Assembly: GCA_029975475.1 (NCBI GenBank)
Contig: JARKPB010000003.1
Location: 124,001 to 188,000, forward strand
Direction: 5' to 3'
From: Anaerolineaceae bacterium
GTDB taxonomy: Bacteria; Chloroflexota; Anaerolineae; Anaerolineales; Anaerolineaceae
Length of the DNA stretch: 64,000 nucleotides
Part shown: piece by piece, positions 26,632-35,008 of the stretch
How positions within the stretch are numbered: the first letter of the stretch is position 1
Layout: every line of letters begins with the position of its first letter
Made by a program: the position numbers and the translations under genes
Notes under the pieces: model-generated
Databases searched by the model: none
What the model was told of the DNA's origin: nothing
Seen by the model: the letters and a program-made list of their open reading frames with translations, nothing else

Positions 26632-27867
26632 ATGCCCCAATCAGCCGCTGGCTCGTCTACGTCCCGCCTGCCGCGAAAATTACTAGACTTTCTTGGCCTG
26701 CGCCGCAGCATCGCCGCCATGCTTGCCATGGTCATTCTGGTCGGCATGGGTGAAAACCTGGCGGAACGTTATTTACCCATCTATCTGGTCGCCCTCGGCG
26801 GCGGCGCGCTGACGGTCAGTTTCCTGAACGGGATGGACAACCTGCTCAGCGCGCTGTATTCCTTTCCAGGCGGTTATTTAAGCGACAAACTCGGTTACAA
26901 ACACGCGCTGGCGGTCTTCAATCTGGTCGCCATGGCCGGTTACCTGATTGTGATCCTCATCCCGGCCTGGTGGGCTGTGATCATTGGCGCGGTTTTCTTC
27001 CTCTCGTGGTCAGCGATTTCTCTGCCCGCCACGATGAGCCTGGTGGCGGCTGTGCTGCCGCAAAACAAACGCACCATGGGCGTTTCGCTCCATTCCCTCG
27101 TCCGGCGCGTGCCGATGGCTCTTGGACCGGTAATTGGCGGTTTATTGATCGCCTGGAAAGGGGAACTGGTTGGCGTCCGCCTGGCTTTTATTATCGCGCT
27201 GGTGCTGGCGATCATCGCGCTGGTGCTGCAGCAGCTGTATGTCGAAGATCGCCCGCCGGCTGCAACAGCGGAGAAAAATCCGCTCCATCTTTTCAGCCGC
27301 ATGTCCCCCGCTTTCCGTAAACTGCTGACGGCGGATATCCTTGTGCGCTTCAGCGAACAGATCCCCTACGCATTCATGGCAATCTGGGTCATCAAGAACA
27401 ACAACCAGTCGCCGGTATTTTTCGGGCTGCTGACCACCATCGAGATGATCACCGCCATGCTGGTGTATATCCCGGTAGCCTATCTGGCTGACCAGGGTTC
27501 CAAGAAGCCTTTTGTCGCCATCACCTTTGGCTTTTTCACCCTATTCCCGCTCGTCTTGATGCTTTCGCGCAGCCCGTGGATGTTTGTGCTCGCCTTTATT
27601 ATCCGCGGCCTGAAAGAATTTGGCGAACCAACCCGCAAGGCGCTGATCATGGACCTTGCGCCGGAAGGACAGAAAGCCGCCATGTTCGGGCTTTACTATC
27701 TGCTGCGGGATGTGATTGTTTCTCTGGCCGCCTTCAGCGCTGGCTGGTTGTGGAACCTCTCTCCCCAGGCGAATTTCCTGACCGCCTTCGGTTTCGGGGT
27801 GATCGGCACGCTCTTCTTTATCATCTTTGGCCAGGATGTATCCAATTCGAAGGAGAAACCTGTATGA
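26632..27867 (+). CDS. MFS transporter, possibly paired with chromate resistance
   Basis: 411 residues from the ATG at 26632, six bases after GGAGG; a TTG at 26602 is less likely. Twelve membrane helices. The loop 2-3 motif A is GGYLSDKLGYKHAL, a standard MFS feature, and the segment LADQGSKKP is its second-half copy. It would export or import a small solute by proton antiport. Its stop overlaps the start of a ChrB-domain gene (ATGA at 27864), so a role in oxyanion or metal resistance is plausible but not proven. Confidence 0.85.
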   Translation: MPQSAAGSSTSRLPRKLLDFLGLRRSIAAMLAMVILVGMGENLAERYLPIYLVALGGGALTVSFLNGMDNLLSALYSFPGGYLSDKLGYKHALAVFNLVAMAGYLIVILIPAWWAVIIGAVFFLSWSAISLPATMSLVAAVLPQNKRTMGVSLHSLVRRVPMALGPVIGGLLIAWKGELVGVRLAFIIALVLAIIALVLQQLYVEDRPPAATAEKNPLHLFSRMSPAFRKLLTADILVRFSEQIPYAFMAIWVIKNNNQSPVFFGLLTTIEMITAMLVYIPVAYLADQGSKKPFVAITFGFFTLFPLVLMLSRSPWMFVLAFIIRGLKEFGEPTRKALIMDLAPEGQKAAMFGLYYLLRDVIVSLAAFSAGWLWNLSPQANFLTAFGFGVIGTLFFIIFGQDVSNSKEKPV

Positions 27868-28301
27868 AATGGATTACCCGCGCTCATGTTCACGTGGACC
27901 GCGTTGCCTGCCCGTGGCTGATCACCCGTTTCATTGACAGCCAGGCGGAGTTCCTGTTCAGCGCGGCGAGCGAGGTGAAGACCCTTGCCGCCCAGACCGG
28001 CGCCATCCCCTTTGATGTACCTGATGTGGAACTTGGGCACGTTGACGGCCGCTGTTCCTTCGAATCCATCATTCACAAGTACGGCCTGAAAGACCCCGCT
28101 TTGCTGCGCATGGCGCGCATTATTCACGCCGCCGACGTGGATAAGGATATTGACCAGGACCCGATCGCCCGCGGTCTGGAAGCCATCGCGACCGGTTACG
28201 GCCTGCGCTTCCCGGATGATAACGAGAACGTTGAACGGCAATTTGAAGTCTACGACGCGCTCTACGCCTGGTGCAGGCTGCAAACATCCCGGGCAGGCTG
28301 A
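27864..28301 (+). CDS. ChrB C-terminal domain protein (chromate resistance family)
   Basis: 145 residues. The ATG at 27864 is coupled to the MFS stop; the frame is open upstream but that part overlaps the MFS gene. The opening WITRAHVHVDRVACPWLITRF and DVPDVELGHVDGRCSFE are the hallmarks of the Chrome_Resist (ChrB C-terminal) domain, followed by a HAADVDKD segment. The domain occurs with ChrA chromate exporters; no ChrA is here, so the MFS protein may take the transport role. The N-terminal regulatory domain of full ChrB is absent. Confidence 0.85.
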   Translation: MKWITRAHVHVDRVACPWLITRFIDSQAEFLFSAASEVKTLAAQTGAIPFDVPDVELGHVDGRCSFESIIHKYGLKDPALLRMARIIHAADVDKDIDQDPIARGLEAIATGYGLRFPDDNENVERQFEVYDALYAWCRLQTSRAG

Positions 28302-28434
28302 ATCATCTGCGGATCGACATCCCCGGTGCAACCGGGGCGCGCGGCTGGCCGTGCCGTTCGGATTTGCCTCCCGACCCTGTCTCCCAAATAACTGTCCGTT
28401 TTCGCGCGCCGGGCGAACCGGGCAGCCGCGTCTT

Positions 28435-29631
28435 TTATCCCGGCCCTTCCTTCGGTTCCATCCGGATGGAAAGCCAGTACAACCCGCTGGCCAGGGCAAA
28501 CAGCCCGGCCAGGTATAACGGGATCGTTTCCAGGCTGATATTCTGCGCCAGAACCCCTGCCAGCGCAGGGATCACCGCCCCGCCCATGCCGGCTGAGCCA
28601 ACCTGCATACCGATCGTATTGACCGCGTGGCGCTGTCCGACCCGCGCCGCGGTCCCGCTGATCATCGCCGGATAAATCGGCGCGATGGCGAACCCGCAAA
28701 GCGCCACACCCAGCAGGCTGACCCAGGGGAAGGGATTCCAGGCGAGCAGCAGCGCGCCGCCCATCGCCAGGAACAGGCAAACCCGCACCAGCGTATGCGT
28801 CTTGACCAGGCGCGTGTACACACCCGCCAGAATCCGTCCCACGGTAAACATGAACCAGAAAGAGCCGGCCCACAACCCGGCCAGAGTCGCATCCACCCCG
28901 CGGCTTTCGGTCAGCAGGGTGTACGCCCAGCTGCCGAGGGTGATTTCCGCACCGGTATGCAGGAAAAACAGGCTGATCGAGAGCCAGACGCGCGGCGTGC
29001 GCAAAGTCTCACCAAAGGGGGTTTTCTCCCGAACCGTGTTTCCGCGGTCCTCTGAACCATTTTTCCAGCGCGGGAGGGTGACAAAAAAGGTAAAAGCCAT
29101 CGCCAGAGCGACGACCGCCACCAGCCGATAGCCCAGCCGCCAGGAATGGTACAGTGAAATGGCACCGGTCATCAACAACGGACCCAGGGTGACCCCGATG
29201 CCGTAACTGGCATGCAGCCACTGCATGAAATTGGCCCGGTAATGCGCGGCGATGTAGGTGTTCATCGCTGAGTCAATCGCCCCCACCCCCGAGCCAACCA
29301 GAAAGCCCAGCAGGATGATCACCCACCAGGCCGGCGCGAGCGTGTAGCCGGCCAGACCGACCGCCATCGCCAGGCAGGCAAGCAGCACCAGCCGCCCTGT
29401 TCCCAGCCAGGCCAGGATGCGGCCGGAAAAAAAGCTGGAGAGAAAATAACCGCTCATCACGGTGAAGAGGAGCCCGCCCAGCGCGTCCAGCGGCAGCAGA
29501 AAATCCTGCCGAATGGATGGATAAGCCACCCCCAACAATCCATCTGACAGACCGATGGTAATGAAGGCCAGATAAGCCAAAATGAGAAGAGCGACGGCAT
29601 TGGGTGATTTTTTGACGGTGGCTGAAGACAT
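28435..29631 (-). CDS. MFS transporter
   Basis: 398 residues with twelve membrane helices. The N-terminal half has 'SDGLLGVAYPSIRQDF' and a GVGAIDSAMNTYIAAHY segment, which recall the FucP-like and related MFS proteins (an acidic residue and polar pair in helix 1 and helix 5). The second half repeats the fold. The substrate cannot be assigned. It faces the MFS-ChrB pair head to tail across 130 bases and shares little sequence with the other MFS, so it is not a recent duplicate. Confidence 0.85.
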   Translation of the reverse strand: MSSATVKKSPNAVALLILAYLAFITIGLSDGLLGVAYPSIRQDFLLPLDALGGLLFTVMSGYFLSSFFSGRILAWLGTGRLVLLACLAMAVGLAGYTLAPAWWVIILLGFLVGSGVGAIDSAMNTYIAAHYRANFMQWLHASYGIGVTLGPLLMTGAISLYHSWRLGYRLVAVVALAMAFTFFVTLPRWKNGSEDRGNTVREKTPFGETLRTPRVWLSISLFFLHTGAEITLGSWAYTLLTESRGVDATLAGLWAGSFWFMFTVGRILAGVYTRLVKTHTLVRVCLFLAMGGALLLAWNPFPWVSLLGVALCGFAIAPIYPAMISGTAARVGQRHAVNTIGMQVGSAGMGGAVIPALAGVLAQNISLETIPLYLAGLFALASGLYWLSIRMEPKEGPG

Positions 29632-29728
29632 GGACTTTTCCGGAGCTTAAGCGTGAAGGTTTATTGTACTGCAATCGCGGCCTGAAGAGAAAAGATGGCC
29701 GATGTCTGTCCGCCCCCTTTACAGCCTT

Positions 29729-29736
29729 GCTATAAT
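29729..29736 (+). promoter_or_regulatory. Extended -10 promoter of the PPK2 gene
   Basis: TTGCTATAAT: an extended TGC before TATAAT (29731-29736). No -35 is needed for this class. Confidence 0.6.
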
Positions 29737-29791
29737 GAAATTATCCACATCACAGGCTGCAACGCCAGACTGCCGCGCTATGGAGGTGAAT

Positions 29792-30652
29792 ATGGCCCGA
29801 AAAAGCCATTCGCACGCCGATGAGAAGCACAAATCCAACGGCAAAAAACCAGCGCCGCCCGTGGTAGAAAAACGCCCCCCGCTGGATAAGAAAACCTATG
29901 AAAAAGAGCTGGCCCGCCTGCAAATTGAACTGGTCAAAATGCAGGAATGGGTTAAGGTAAAGGGTTTGAAAGTGGTTGTGATCTTCGAAGGGCGCGACGC
30001 AGCCGGAAAAGGCGGGGTGATCAAACGCATCACCGAGCCGATGAATCCGCGCCACGCCCGCGTGGTTGCGCTGGGTGTGCCAACGGAGAAAGAAAAGACT
30101 CAGTGGTACTTTCAACGGTATGTTCCCCATTTGCCGGCTGCCGGTGAGATCGTGTTGTTTGACCGTTCATGGTATAACCGCGCCGGGGTGGAACGCGTGA
30201 TGGGCTTTTGCACCGATGAAGAATATGCCGAGTTTATGCGTTCCTGTCCCGAGTTTGAGCGCATGCTGGTGCGCTCCGGCATTATCCTGATCAAGTACTG
30301 GTTTTCGGTCAGCGATGAAGAACAGGAGCGCCGCTTCCAGGCGCGGATTGAAGACCCAACCAAGCGCTGGAAGCTGAGCCCGATGGATCTGGAATCCCGC
30401 GCCCGCTGGGTGGAATACTCCCGCGCCAAAGACGAAATGTTCGCCCACACTGATATCAAACAGGCGCCCTGGTATGTGGTCAACGCGGATGACAAGAAAC
30501 GCGCGCGCCTCAACTGCATTCACCACCTGTTAAGCAAGATTCCGTATGAAGACCTGACCCCCGAGCCGATCAAACTGCCCCCGCGCCAGAAGGATAACGG
30601 CTACGTCCGCCCGCCGATCAGCGACCAGACCTTTGTCCCGGAAATTTATTAA
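29792..30652 (+). CDS. Polyphosphate kinase 2 family protein
   Basis: 286 residues from the ATG at 29792, five bases after GGAGGTG. A basic, Lys/His-rich N-terminal tail precedes the kinase core. P-loop FEGRDAAGKGG (66-75), Walker B LFDRSWYNRAGVERVMGF, and the lid Arg/Lys segments (RRFQARIEDPTKRWKLSPMD) are all PPK2 signatures. It phosphorylates nucleoside di- or monophosphates with polyphosphate, or the reverse. The subclass is not settled from sequence alone. Single gene with its own terminator. Confidence 0.93.
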   Translation: MARKSHSHADEKHKSNGKKPAPPVVEKRPPLDKKTYEKELARLQIELVKMQEWVKVKGLKVVVIFEGRDAAGKGGVIKRITEPMNPRHARVVALGVPTEKEKTQWYFQRYVPHLPAAGEIVLFDRSWYNRAGVERVMGFCTDEEYAEFMRSCPEFERMLVRSGIILIKYWFSVSDEEQERRFQARIEDPTKRWKLSPMDLESRARWVEYSRAKDEMFAHTDIKQAPWYVVNADDKKRARLNCIHHLLSKIPYEDLTPEPIKLPPRQKDNGYVRPPISDQTFVPEIY

Positions 30653-30679
30653 CCCGGTCCCCAAATCACATCATTTCTG

Positions 30680-30702
30680 AAGCCGGCCAAAGCCGGCTTT
30701 TT
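30680..30702 (+). terminator. Terminator after PPK2
   Basis: AAGCCGGC (30680-30687) pairs with GCCGGCTT (30692-30699) around CAAA, then TTTTT. Confidence 0.9.
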
Positions 30703-30763
30703 CACCATCCTGAGCACAGAAACGGTCGCAAATCAGAGGCCTACCCGCTGAAATTCTGCAGTT

Positions 30764-30870
30764 TTAACGATACAGAAAGCTGCGGGCAAACTTCTCATGC
30801 TGGTCCGCGGACAGCAGCAGGCCAACCCAGCCCGGGTTTTCGCCAGAGCCAGATCTGCTCAAGGCTGCCC
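30764..30870 (-). pseudogene. Possible gene fragment
   Basis: A short minus-strand frame ends at a TAA (30766-30764) with a protein-like tail (PGWVGLLLSADQHEKFARS). The frame closes with a stop only about 35 codons upstream. It may be the remnant of a lost gene beyond the SNase-like gene; I do not recognise the family. Confidence 0.25.
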
Positions 30871-30918
30871 CTGGCGTCTAAACCCTCCGGCTGCCCGAAC
30901 GGACAGCTTTTTCTCTGC

Positions 30919-31899
30919 CTATTCAGGATTGCGCGGCCGCGGCTGACGGTGCCAGCCCGCTTCAATGAACAGCGGGACGTACTCGGCCGGGATAAACAGC
31001 CGGTCTTCAGGATGCTTGATGCGGTAGTAGCCCTGCGGACGGATCAAGAAATTGCTGTCATCTGAAAGGTCAATGACCCAGCGGTCGGGCGGCATGCGCC
31101 TGGAGAGAAAGCGCAGCTCGAACGGCATAAAACGCAGCGGGTAGTCCGCGCGGTAGATTCCAACTTTATTTTCACGCGCCTGCCGAACCCATTCGCGCGC
31201 CCGGCGCAGGGAGGGATCCTGATCCGCCACTTCCCGGGCTTTACCCGGTGGAAAGACGGCCGCGGGGATGCTTGGCTGCTTGCGAAACGGATTCAAATTC
31301 GGCCAGATAAAATACGGGGCAGCAAGGCCAACCTGCAGCATGCGCTCATTGTAGGACAGCGGGCGCGGCTCCGGGCGGTGCTCATCTTCTTGTTCGCGGT
31401 TGATGTAGCATAAGAAGCGCCCGTAACGGTCCATCACCTCACCAGCGAAGACCAGAAAAAAGCGAAAGCTCAATTCATCCTGCCCCAGGGCACGCATATC
31501 CGCCAGCACCATATCTTCCAACGCTTCTTCCGCCGCTGCGGCATGCTCATAATGATTGCGGCCTGCCCCGGGGCCGCTGCGCGAGCGGAGACTGCGCAGC
31601 AGACCCGGCTCAAAGGGCTGTTTGAGCGCCCCCCAGCGCGGGGACAGGGGATCTTTAAGGAATTCATCCCATTCCGGCGCCGCCAGACCGGTGAAGCGGG
31701 TCTGGCCTGGCAGCTGAAAACTGATTTCAGGTGTGTCGGTAGCCAGAAAACGCACGCCAAAATTTCCCAGTGCCTGAACATTCACGGTGTCGCCGTCGTG
31801 CACTTCCTGGCGCACCGAACCGGTCACGCCGCCGCGCATTCCCAGGCGGGCATGGCCCACGGTCAACCCTTTGATTTGCTCAACCGCTCTGGCAGACAT
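30919..31899 (-). CDS. Staphylococcal-nuclease-like (SNase) protein, cytoplasmic, with extension
   Basis: 326 residues from the ATG at 31899, 5 bases after GGAGGTG. The OB-fold nuclease core shows DGDTVNVQALGNFGVRFLA with Asp35/Asp37 and Arg50, TDTPE with Glu58, and a later DRYGRFLCYIN that supplies the second catalytic Arg. It is thus likely an active Ca-dependent nuclease. No signal peptide is visible, unusual for this family. An inserted region between the two halves and about 150 extra C-terminal residues have no known domain. Confidence 0.75.
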   Translation of the reverse strand: MSARAVEQIKGLTVGHARLGMRGGVTGSVRQEVHDGDTVNVQALGNFGVRFLATDTPEISFQLPGQTRFTGLAAPEWDEFLKDPLSPRWGALKQPFEPGLLRSLRSRSGPGAGRNHYEHAAAAEEALEDMVLADMRALGQDELSFRFFLVFAGEVMDRYGRFLCYINREQEDEHRPEPRPLSYNERMLQVGLAAPYFIWPNLNPFRKQPSIPAAVFPPGKAREVADQDPSLRRAREWVRQARENKVGIYRADYPLRFMPFELRFLSRRMPPDRWVIDLSDDSNFLIRPQGYYRIKHPEDRLFIPAEYVPLFIEAGWHRQPRPRNPE

Positions 31900-32018
31900 C
31901 TTACACCTCCAGACATCTTGGCATAATTTCAGTATAGCTGCCGGGCGCTGATTTACAACCGACAAATTTAAGACCCCGCTGTGCGGGGCCTAATTTCGCG
32001 GAACCGGTGTAAATCCGC

Positions 32019-34109
32019 CTACATTTCGGTGCTGACCACCCGGTCGCGGCCCTGTTCCTTGGCGCGGTAAAGCGCCGCGTCCGCCGCTTTCAGCAAATCA
32101 TCCAGAGTCTTGCCGTCCCGCGGATAGGCGGCTGTGCCGACAGACACGGTAATGTTTTTTAACACCTGTCCGTGATGTTCAATGTGCAATTCGCGGATCA
32201 ACCTGCTCAATTGATTGGCGCGGTTGGTGGCCGCATTAAGGCTTGCCCCCGGCATGACCAGCACAAATTCCTCTCCCCCGTAACGGCAGGCCGCATCTCC
32301 CTGACGCATATTCGACAACATCAGGGATCCCAGCTGTTTCAGCAGCAGATCGCCGGCGGTGTGTCCGTAGGTGTCATTGTACTGTTTGAAATGATCGATA
32401 TCCATCATCACAATGCCGATGCTTCCACCATCCCGCGCGGCGCGGGCGATAGACGCTTCAATATACTCCACCAGGTAACGGCGGTTGTGCAGACCGGTGA
32501 GCGGGTCGCGGACGGAGAGCTCGCGCAGCGCCGCGTTCATCCGTTCCATGTCCATCTCGGCCTGTTTTTGTTCGGTAATATCGCGCCCGACCGATTGAAA
32601 CTCGATCAACTCGCCCTGGTCGTTCAATATTGCCCGGTCGGTCCATTGCTGCCAGCGCACCTCCCCTTCCGCGTTATAAACCCGGTATTCATAGGTAACC
32701 ACCGGATTTTCCGCGGTGATGCTGGCGATTTTCTTCGTCACCAGGTCGATATCATCCGGGTAAATCTGGGGGAAGAATTTTGTGTTCACCAGCTGCTCCC
32801 TGGTACACCCAAAGTATTTGCAATAAGCCTGGTTGGTAAAGGTCAACGTTCCATCCGCCAGAAAGCGGCAAACTAGTTCGGTTTGATCTTCAACAATCGC
32901 CTGATAGCGCGCATGGCTGATTTTTAATTCCTCTTCCCAGCGCAATCGTTCGGTTATATCATATCCCGCCGCGAGCACCCGGGTCAGGTTGCCCTCGTCA
33001 TCCGGCAGCGGTGAAAGATAACACTGAACTTTATATTCCTGATTCTGATGAATTATTCGGAGGATCAGCTGGCGCATGCGCCCATCGACGAGCGTCGCCC
33101 GAATACTGTCAGAAAATTCCTCGAGATTCACCACCTGCCGTATGGAACCAAGGGGCTTACCAAGAATCCCGGATTCGTCTTTTAGGTTAAATTGATCGAG
33201 AGCGACCTGATTAATGTACTCGTATTTCAAATCGGGATCAAAAATCGCCATCAGGAAGGGCGCCCGCTGAAACGCCGCCCGGAAGCGCTGATCCATGATC
33301 CGCGTTTTTTGATCCGCCTTTTTTCGCTCGGTGATGTCTCTGGCCACCCCCAGCAAACCGATCGGGCAGCGGGTCTCATCCAGCAAATACACCACCCGCT
33401 CCTCAACCCAGCGGGGAGAACCATCTTTGTGCAATAACTGTACTTCAAATGTCCACGACAGCCCGCCGCTGGCCGCCTTTTCTAGATTTTCCGGCCGGTT
33501 GGCTTCCGCGTAGACCTGGTCATACACTTTTTGAGAGGGTTCGGGCGTCGTGGCGGCATAACCCAGCCGGCAGATTTCTTCCGGCGTGTAACCCAGCATT
33601 TGCTCGACGGACGGCGTGATATCGATGAGATTGGCCTGTAAATCCGATCGCCAGACGACATCGCGTATGTTTTCCGCCAGCAGCTGATATCGTTCCTGAC
33701 CTTCGCGCAATTCGCGCACCAGTTTCTTACGCTGGATGGCGTAACGGATTGACCGGTAGATTAACCGTCCGTCCGCCTGGCCCTTGACCAGGTAATCTTC
33801 TACCCCGCGGCGTATCGCGCGGCTGGCCAGGATCTCATCTTCGAAACCGGTCATGATAATCACCGGCGTATTTGGGGCAGCCGCCAGGGTTCGCTGGATG
33901 GTGTCCTCGCCTTCGCTGTCAGGCAGGGTCAGGTCCACCAAAACCGCCGCATACCCTTCTTCGTTTCGTAATTTATTCAGTCCTTCTTCCAGGCGGGTTA
34001 CCCAGTCCACCTGGAAAAGGTGCGCGCCAGCCTCATTGATCATGATTTGCATCAGGCGGGCGTCGCCTGGGTTATCTTCAATCAGCAGCAATTTTGTTCT
34101 GGATTCCAT
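32019..34109 (-). CDS. Response regulator with PAS domains and GGDEF output (diguanylate cyclase)
   Basis: 696 residues from the ATG at 34109 (the ATG at 34115 lies flush against the GAGG and is rejected). REC domain 1-130 with phospho-acceptor Asp59 (AAVLVDLTLP). Three PAS regions (about 140-260, 275-395, 400-525), each ending in a DITERK or DITEQK linker. GGDEF domain 530-696 with GGEEF active site and an inhibitory RxxD (RQGD) five residues before it, so an I-site for c-di-GMP feedback. Last gene of the sensory operon. Confidence 0.93.
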   Translation of the reverse strand: MESRTKLLLIEDNPGDARLMQIMINEAGAHLFQVDWVTRLEEGLNKLRNEEGYAAVLVDLTLPDSEGEDTIQRTLAAAPNTPVIIMTGFEDEILASRAIRRGVEDYLVKGQADGRLIYRSIRYAIQRKKLVRELREGQERYQLLAENIRDVVWRSDLQANLIDITPSVEQMLGYTPEEICRLGYAATTPEPSQKVYDQVYAEANRPENLEKAASGGLSWTFEVQLLHKDGSPRWVEERVVYLLDETRCPIGLLGVARDITERKKADQKTRIMDQRFRAAFQRAPFLMAIFDPDLKYEYINQVALDQFNLKDESGILGKPLGSIRQVVNLEEFSDSIRATLVDGRMRQLILRIIHQNQEYKVQCYLSPLPDDEGNLTRVLAAGYDITERLRWEEELKISHARYQAIVEDQTELVCRFLADGTLTFTNQAYCKYFGCTREQLVNTKFFPQIYPDDIDLVTKKIASITAENPVVTYEYRVYNAEGEVRWQQWTDRAILNDQGELIEFQSVGRDITEQKQAEMDMERMNAALRELSVRDPLTGLHNRRYLVEYIEASIARAARDGGSIGIVMMDIDHFKQYNDTYGHTAGDLLLKQLGSLMLSNMRQGDAACRYGGEEFVLVMPGASLNAATNRANQLSRLIRELHIEHHGQVLKNITVSVGTAAYPRDGKTLDDLLKAADAALYRAKEQGRDRVVSTEM

Positions 34110-34118
34110 AATCATCCT

Positions 34119-34553
34119 CTACGGCACAGGCGGCAGGCGGACAATTTTAAACCAGAAGGTCTCAATCATCTGCACGGCGCGGATAAATTGCCCGCCGTCC
34201 GCCGGTTTTCGAATGATGCAGTTCGCCTGCAAATCATAGGACGCCAGTTTATCTTCATCTCTCTCTGAACCGGAAAGCACAATTACCGGCAGGCGGGTTA
34301 GATCCGGGTCTTTTCGGATTTCTTTTAATACCGCAAAACCATCCATTTCGGGTAAATTCAAATCCAGTAATACCAGGTTGACCCTCGGCGCATCGCGGTA
34401 CGGGCCGGCGCGCCTTAAAAAATTCAACGCATCTTCACCGCTGTTTACCGTGTGAATTTGATCGCGAATTTTCTGGTCGCGGATGGCGGAATAAATCAGG
34501 TCCGCATCGCTGAAATCATCTTCCACAATTAAAATCCCCGGCTGATTGCTCAT
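34119..34553 (-). CDS. Single-domain response regulator (Rcp1-like)
   Basis: 144 residues, REC domain only. Acidic pocket Glu-Asp-Asp at 11-13, phospho-acceptor Asp64 in VLLDLNLPEMDG, then SGSERDED and a KPADGGQF loop with Lys. The Pro-rich C-terminus (FWFKIVRLPP) is typical of the phytochrome-type Rcp1 class. Its start overlaps the stop of the preceding receiver by 4 bases. With no output domain it must relay phosphate or bind a partner. Confidence 0.9.
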   Translation of the reverse strand: MSNQPGILIVEDDFSDADLIYSAIRDQKIRDQIHTVNSGEDALNFLRRAGPYRDAPRVNLVLLDLNLPEMDGFAVLKEIRKDPDLTRLPVIVLSGSERDEDKLASYDLQANCIIRKPADGGQFIRAVQMIETFWFKIVRLPPVP

Positions 34554-35008
34554 CCAGCACCTCGCGAAGTCGGCAGGCTGACAATGGTGAACCAGAAATC
34601 TTCAATCGCTTTAATCACCACCATGAATTGCTCCAGGTCTACCGGCTTGGAAATAAAACAGTTGGCGTGCAATTCATACGTGCGCAGCACATCCTGCTCA
34701 GCCTGTGATGTGGTCAGCACGATAACCGGAATACGCTTAAGGCCATCCTCGTTTTTAAGCGCGGTCAGCAGTTCTCTTCCATCCATGCGCGGCAAGTTTA
34801 AGTCCATTAAGATGATATCCGGCCGGCTGGCTTTGGCGTAGCGCCCCTGTCTGCGCAGGTAAGCCAGCGCCTCCACACCATCGCGCACGACATCTAGCTG
34901 ACTTACCAGCCGGCTCTCCGCCAGAACCTCCTGAGCCAGGCGAATATCGCCTTCGTTATCCTCGACCAGCAGGATCTTAACCGCTTTTTTGGGGTTTGCC
35001 TCGATCAT
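34550..35008 (-). CDS. Single-domain response regulator (Rcp1-like)
   Basis: 152 residues, REC domain only. Asp pocket at VEDNEGD, phospho-acceptor Asp69 in IILMDLNLPRMDG, LTTSQAEQD switch Thr, and the conserved Lys in SKPVDLEQ. The start overlaps the kinase stop (ATGA), so it is the immediate partner of the kinase. It is about 40% like the next receiver by eye, so the two probably arose by duplication and work in series or compete. Confidence 0.9.
   Translation of the reverse strand: MIEANPKKAVKILLVEDNEGDIRLAQEVLAESRLVSQLDVVRDGVEALAYLRRQGRYAKASRPDIILMDLNLPRMDGRELLTALKNEDGLKRIPVIVLTTSQAEQDVLRTYELHANCFISKPVDLEQFMVVIKAIEDFWFTIVSLPTSRGAG

Noticed and set aside
28302-28434. Search for a small gene or RNA between the ChrB gene and the second MFS gene
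   Set aside because: GC-rich sequence without a ribosome site, promoter or stable hairpin that I could support.
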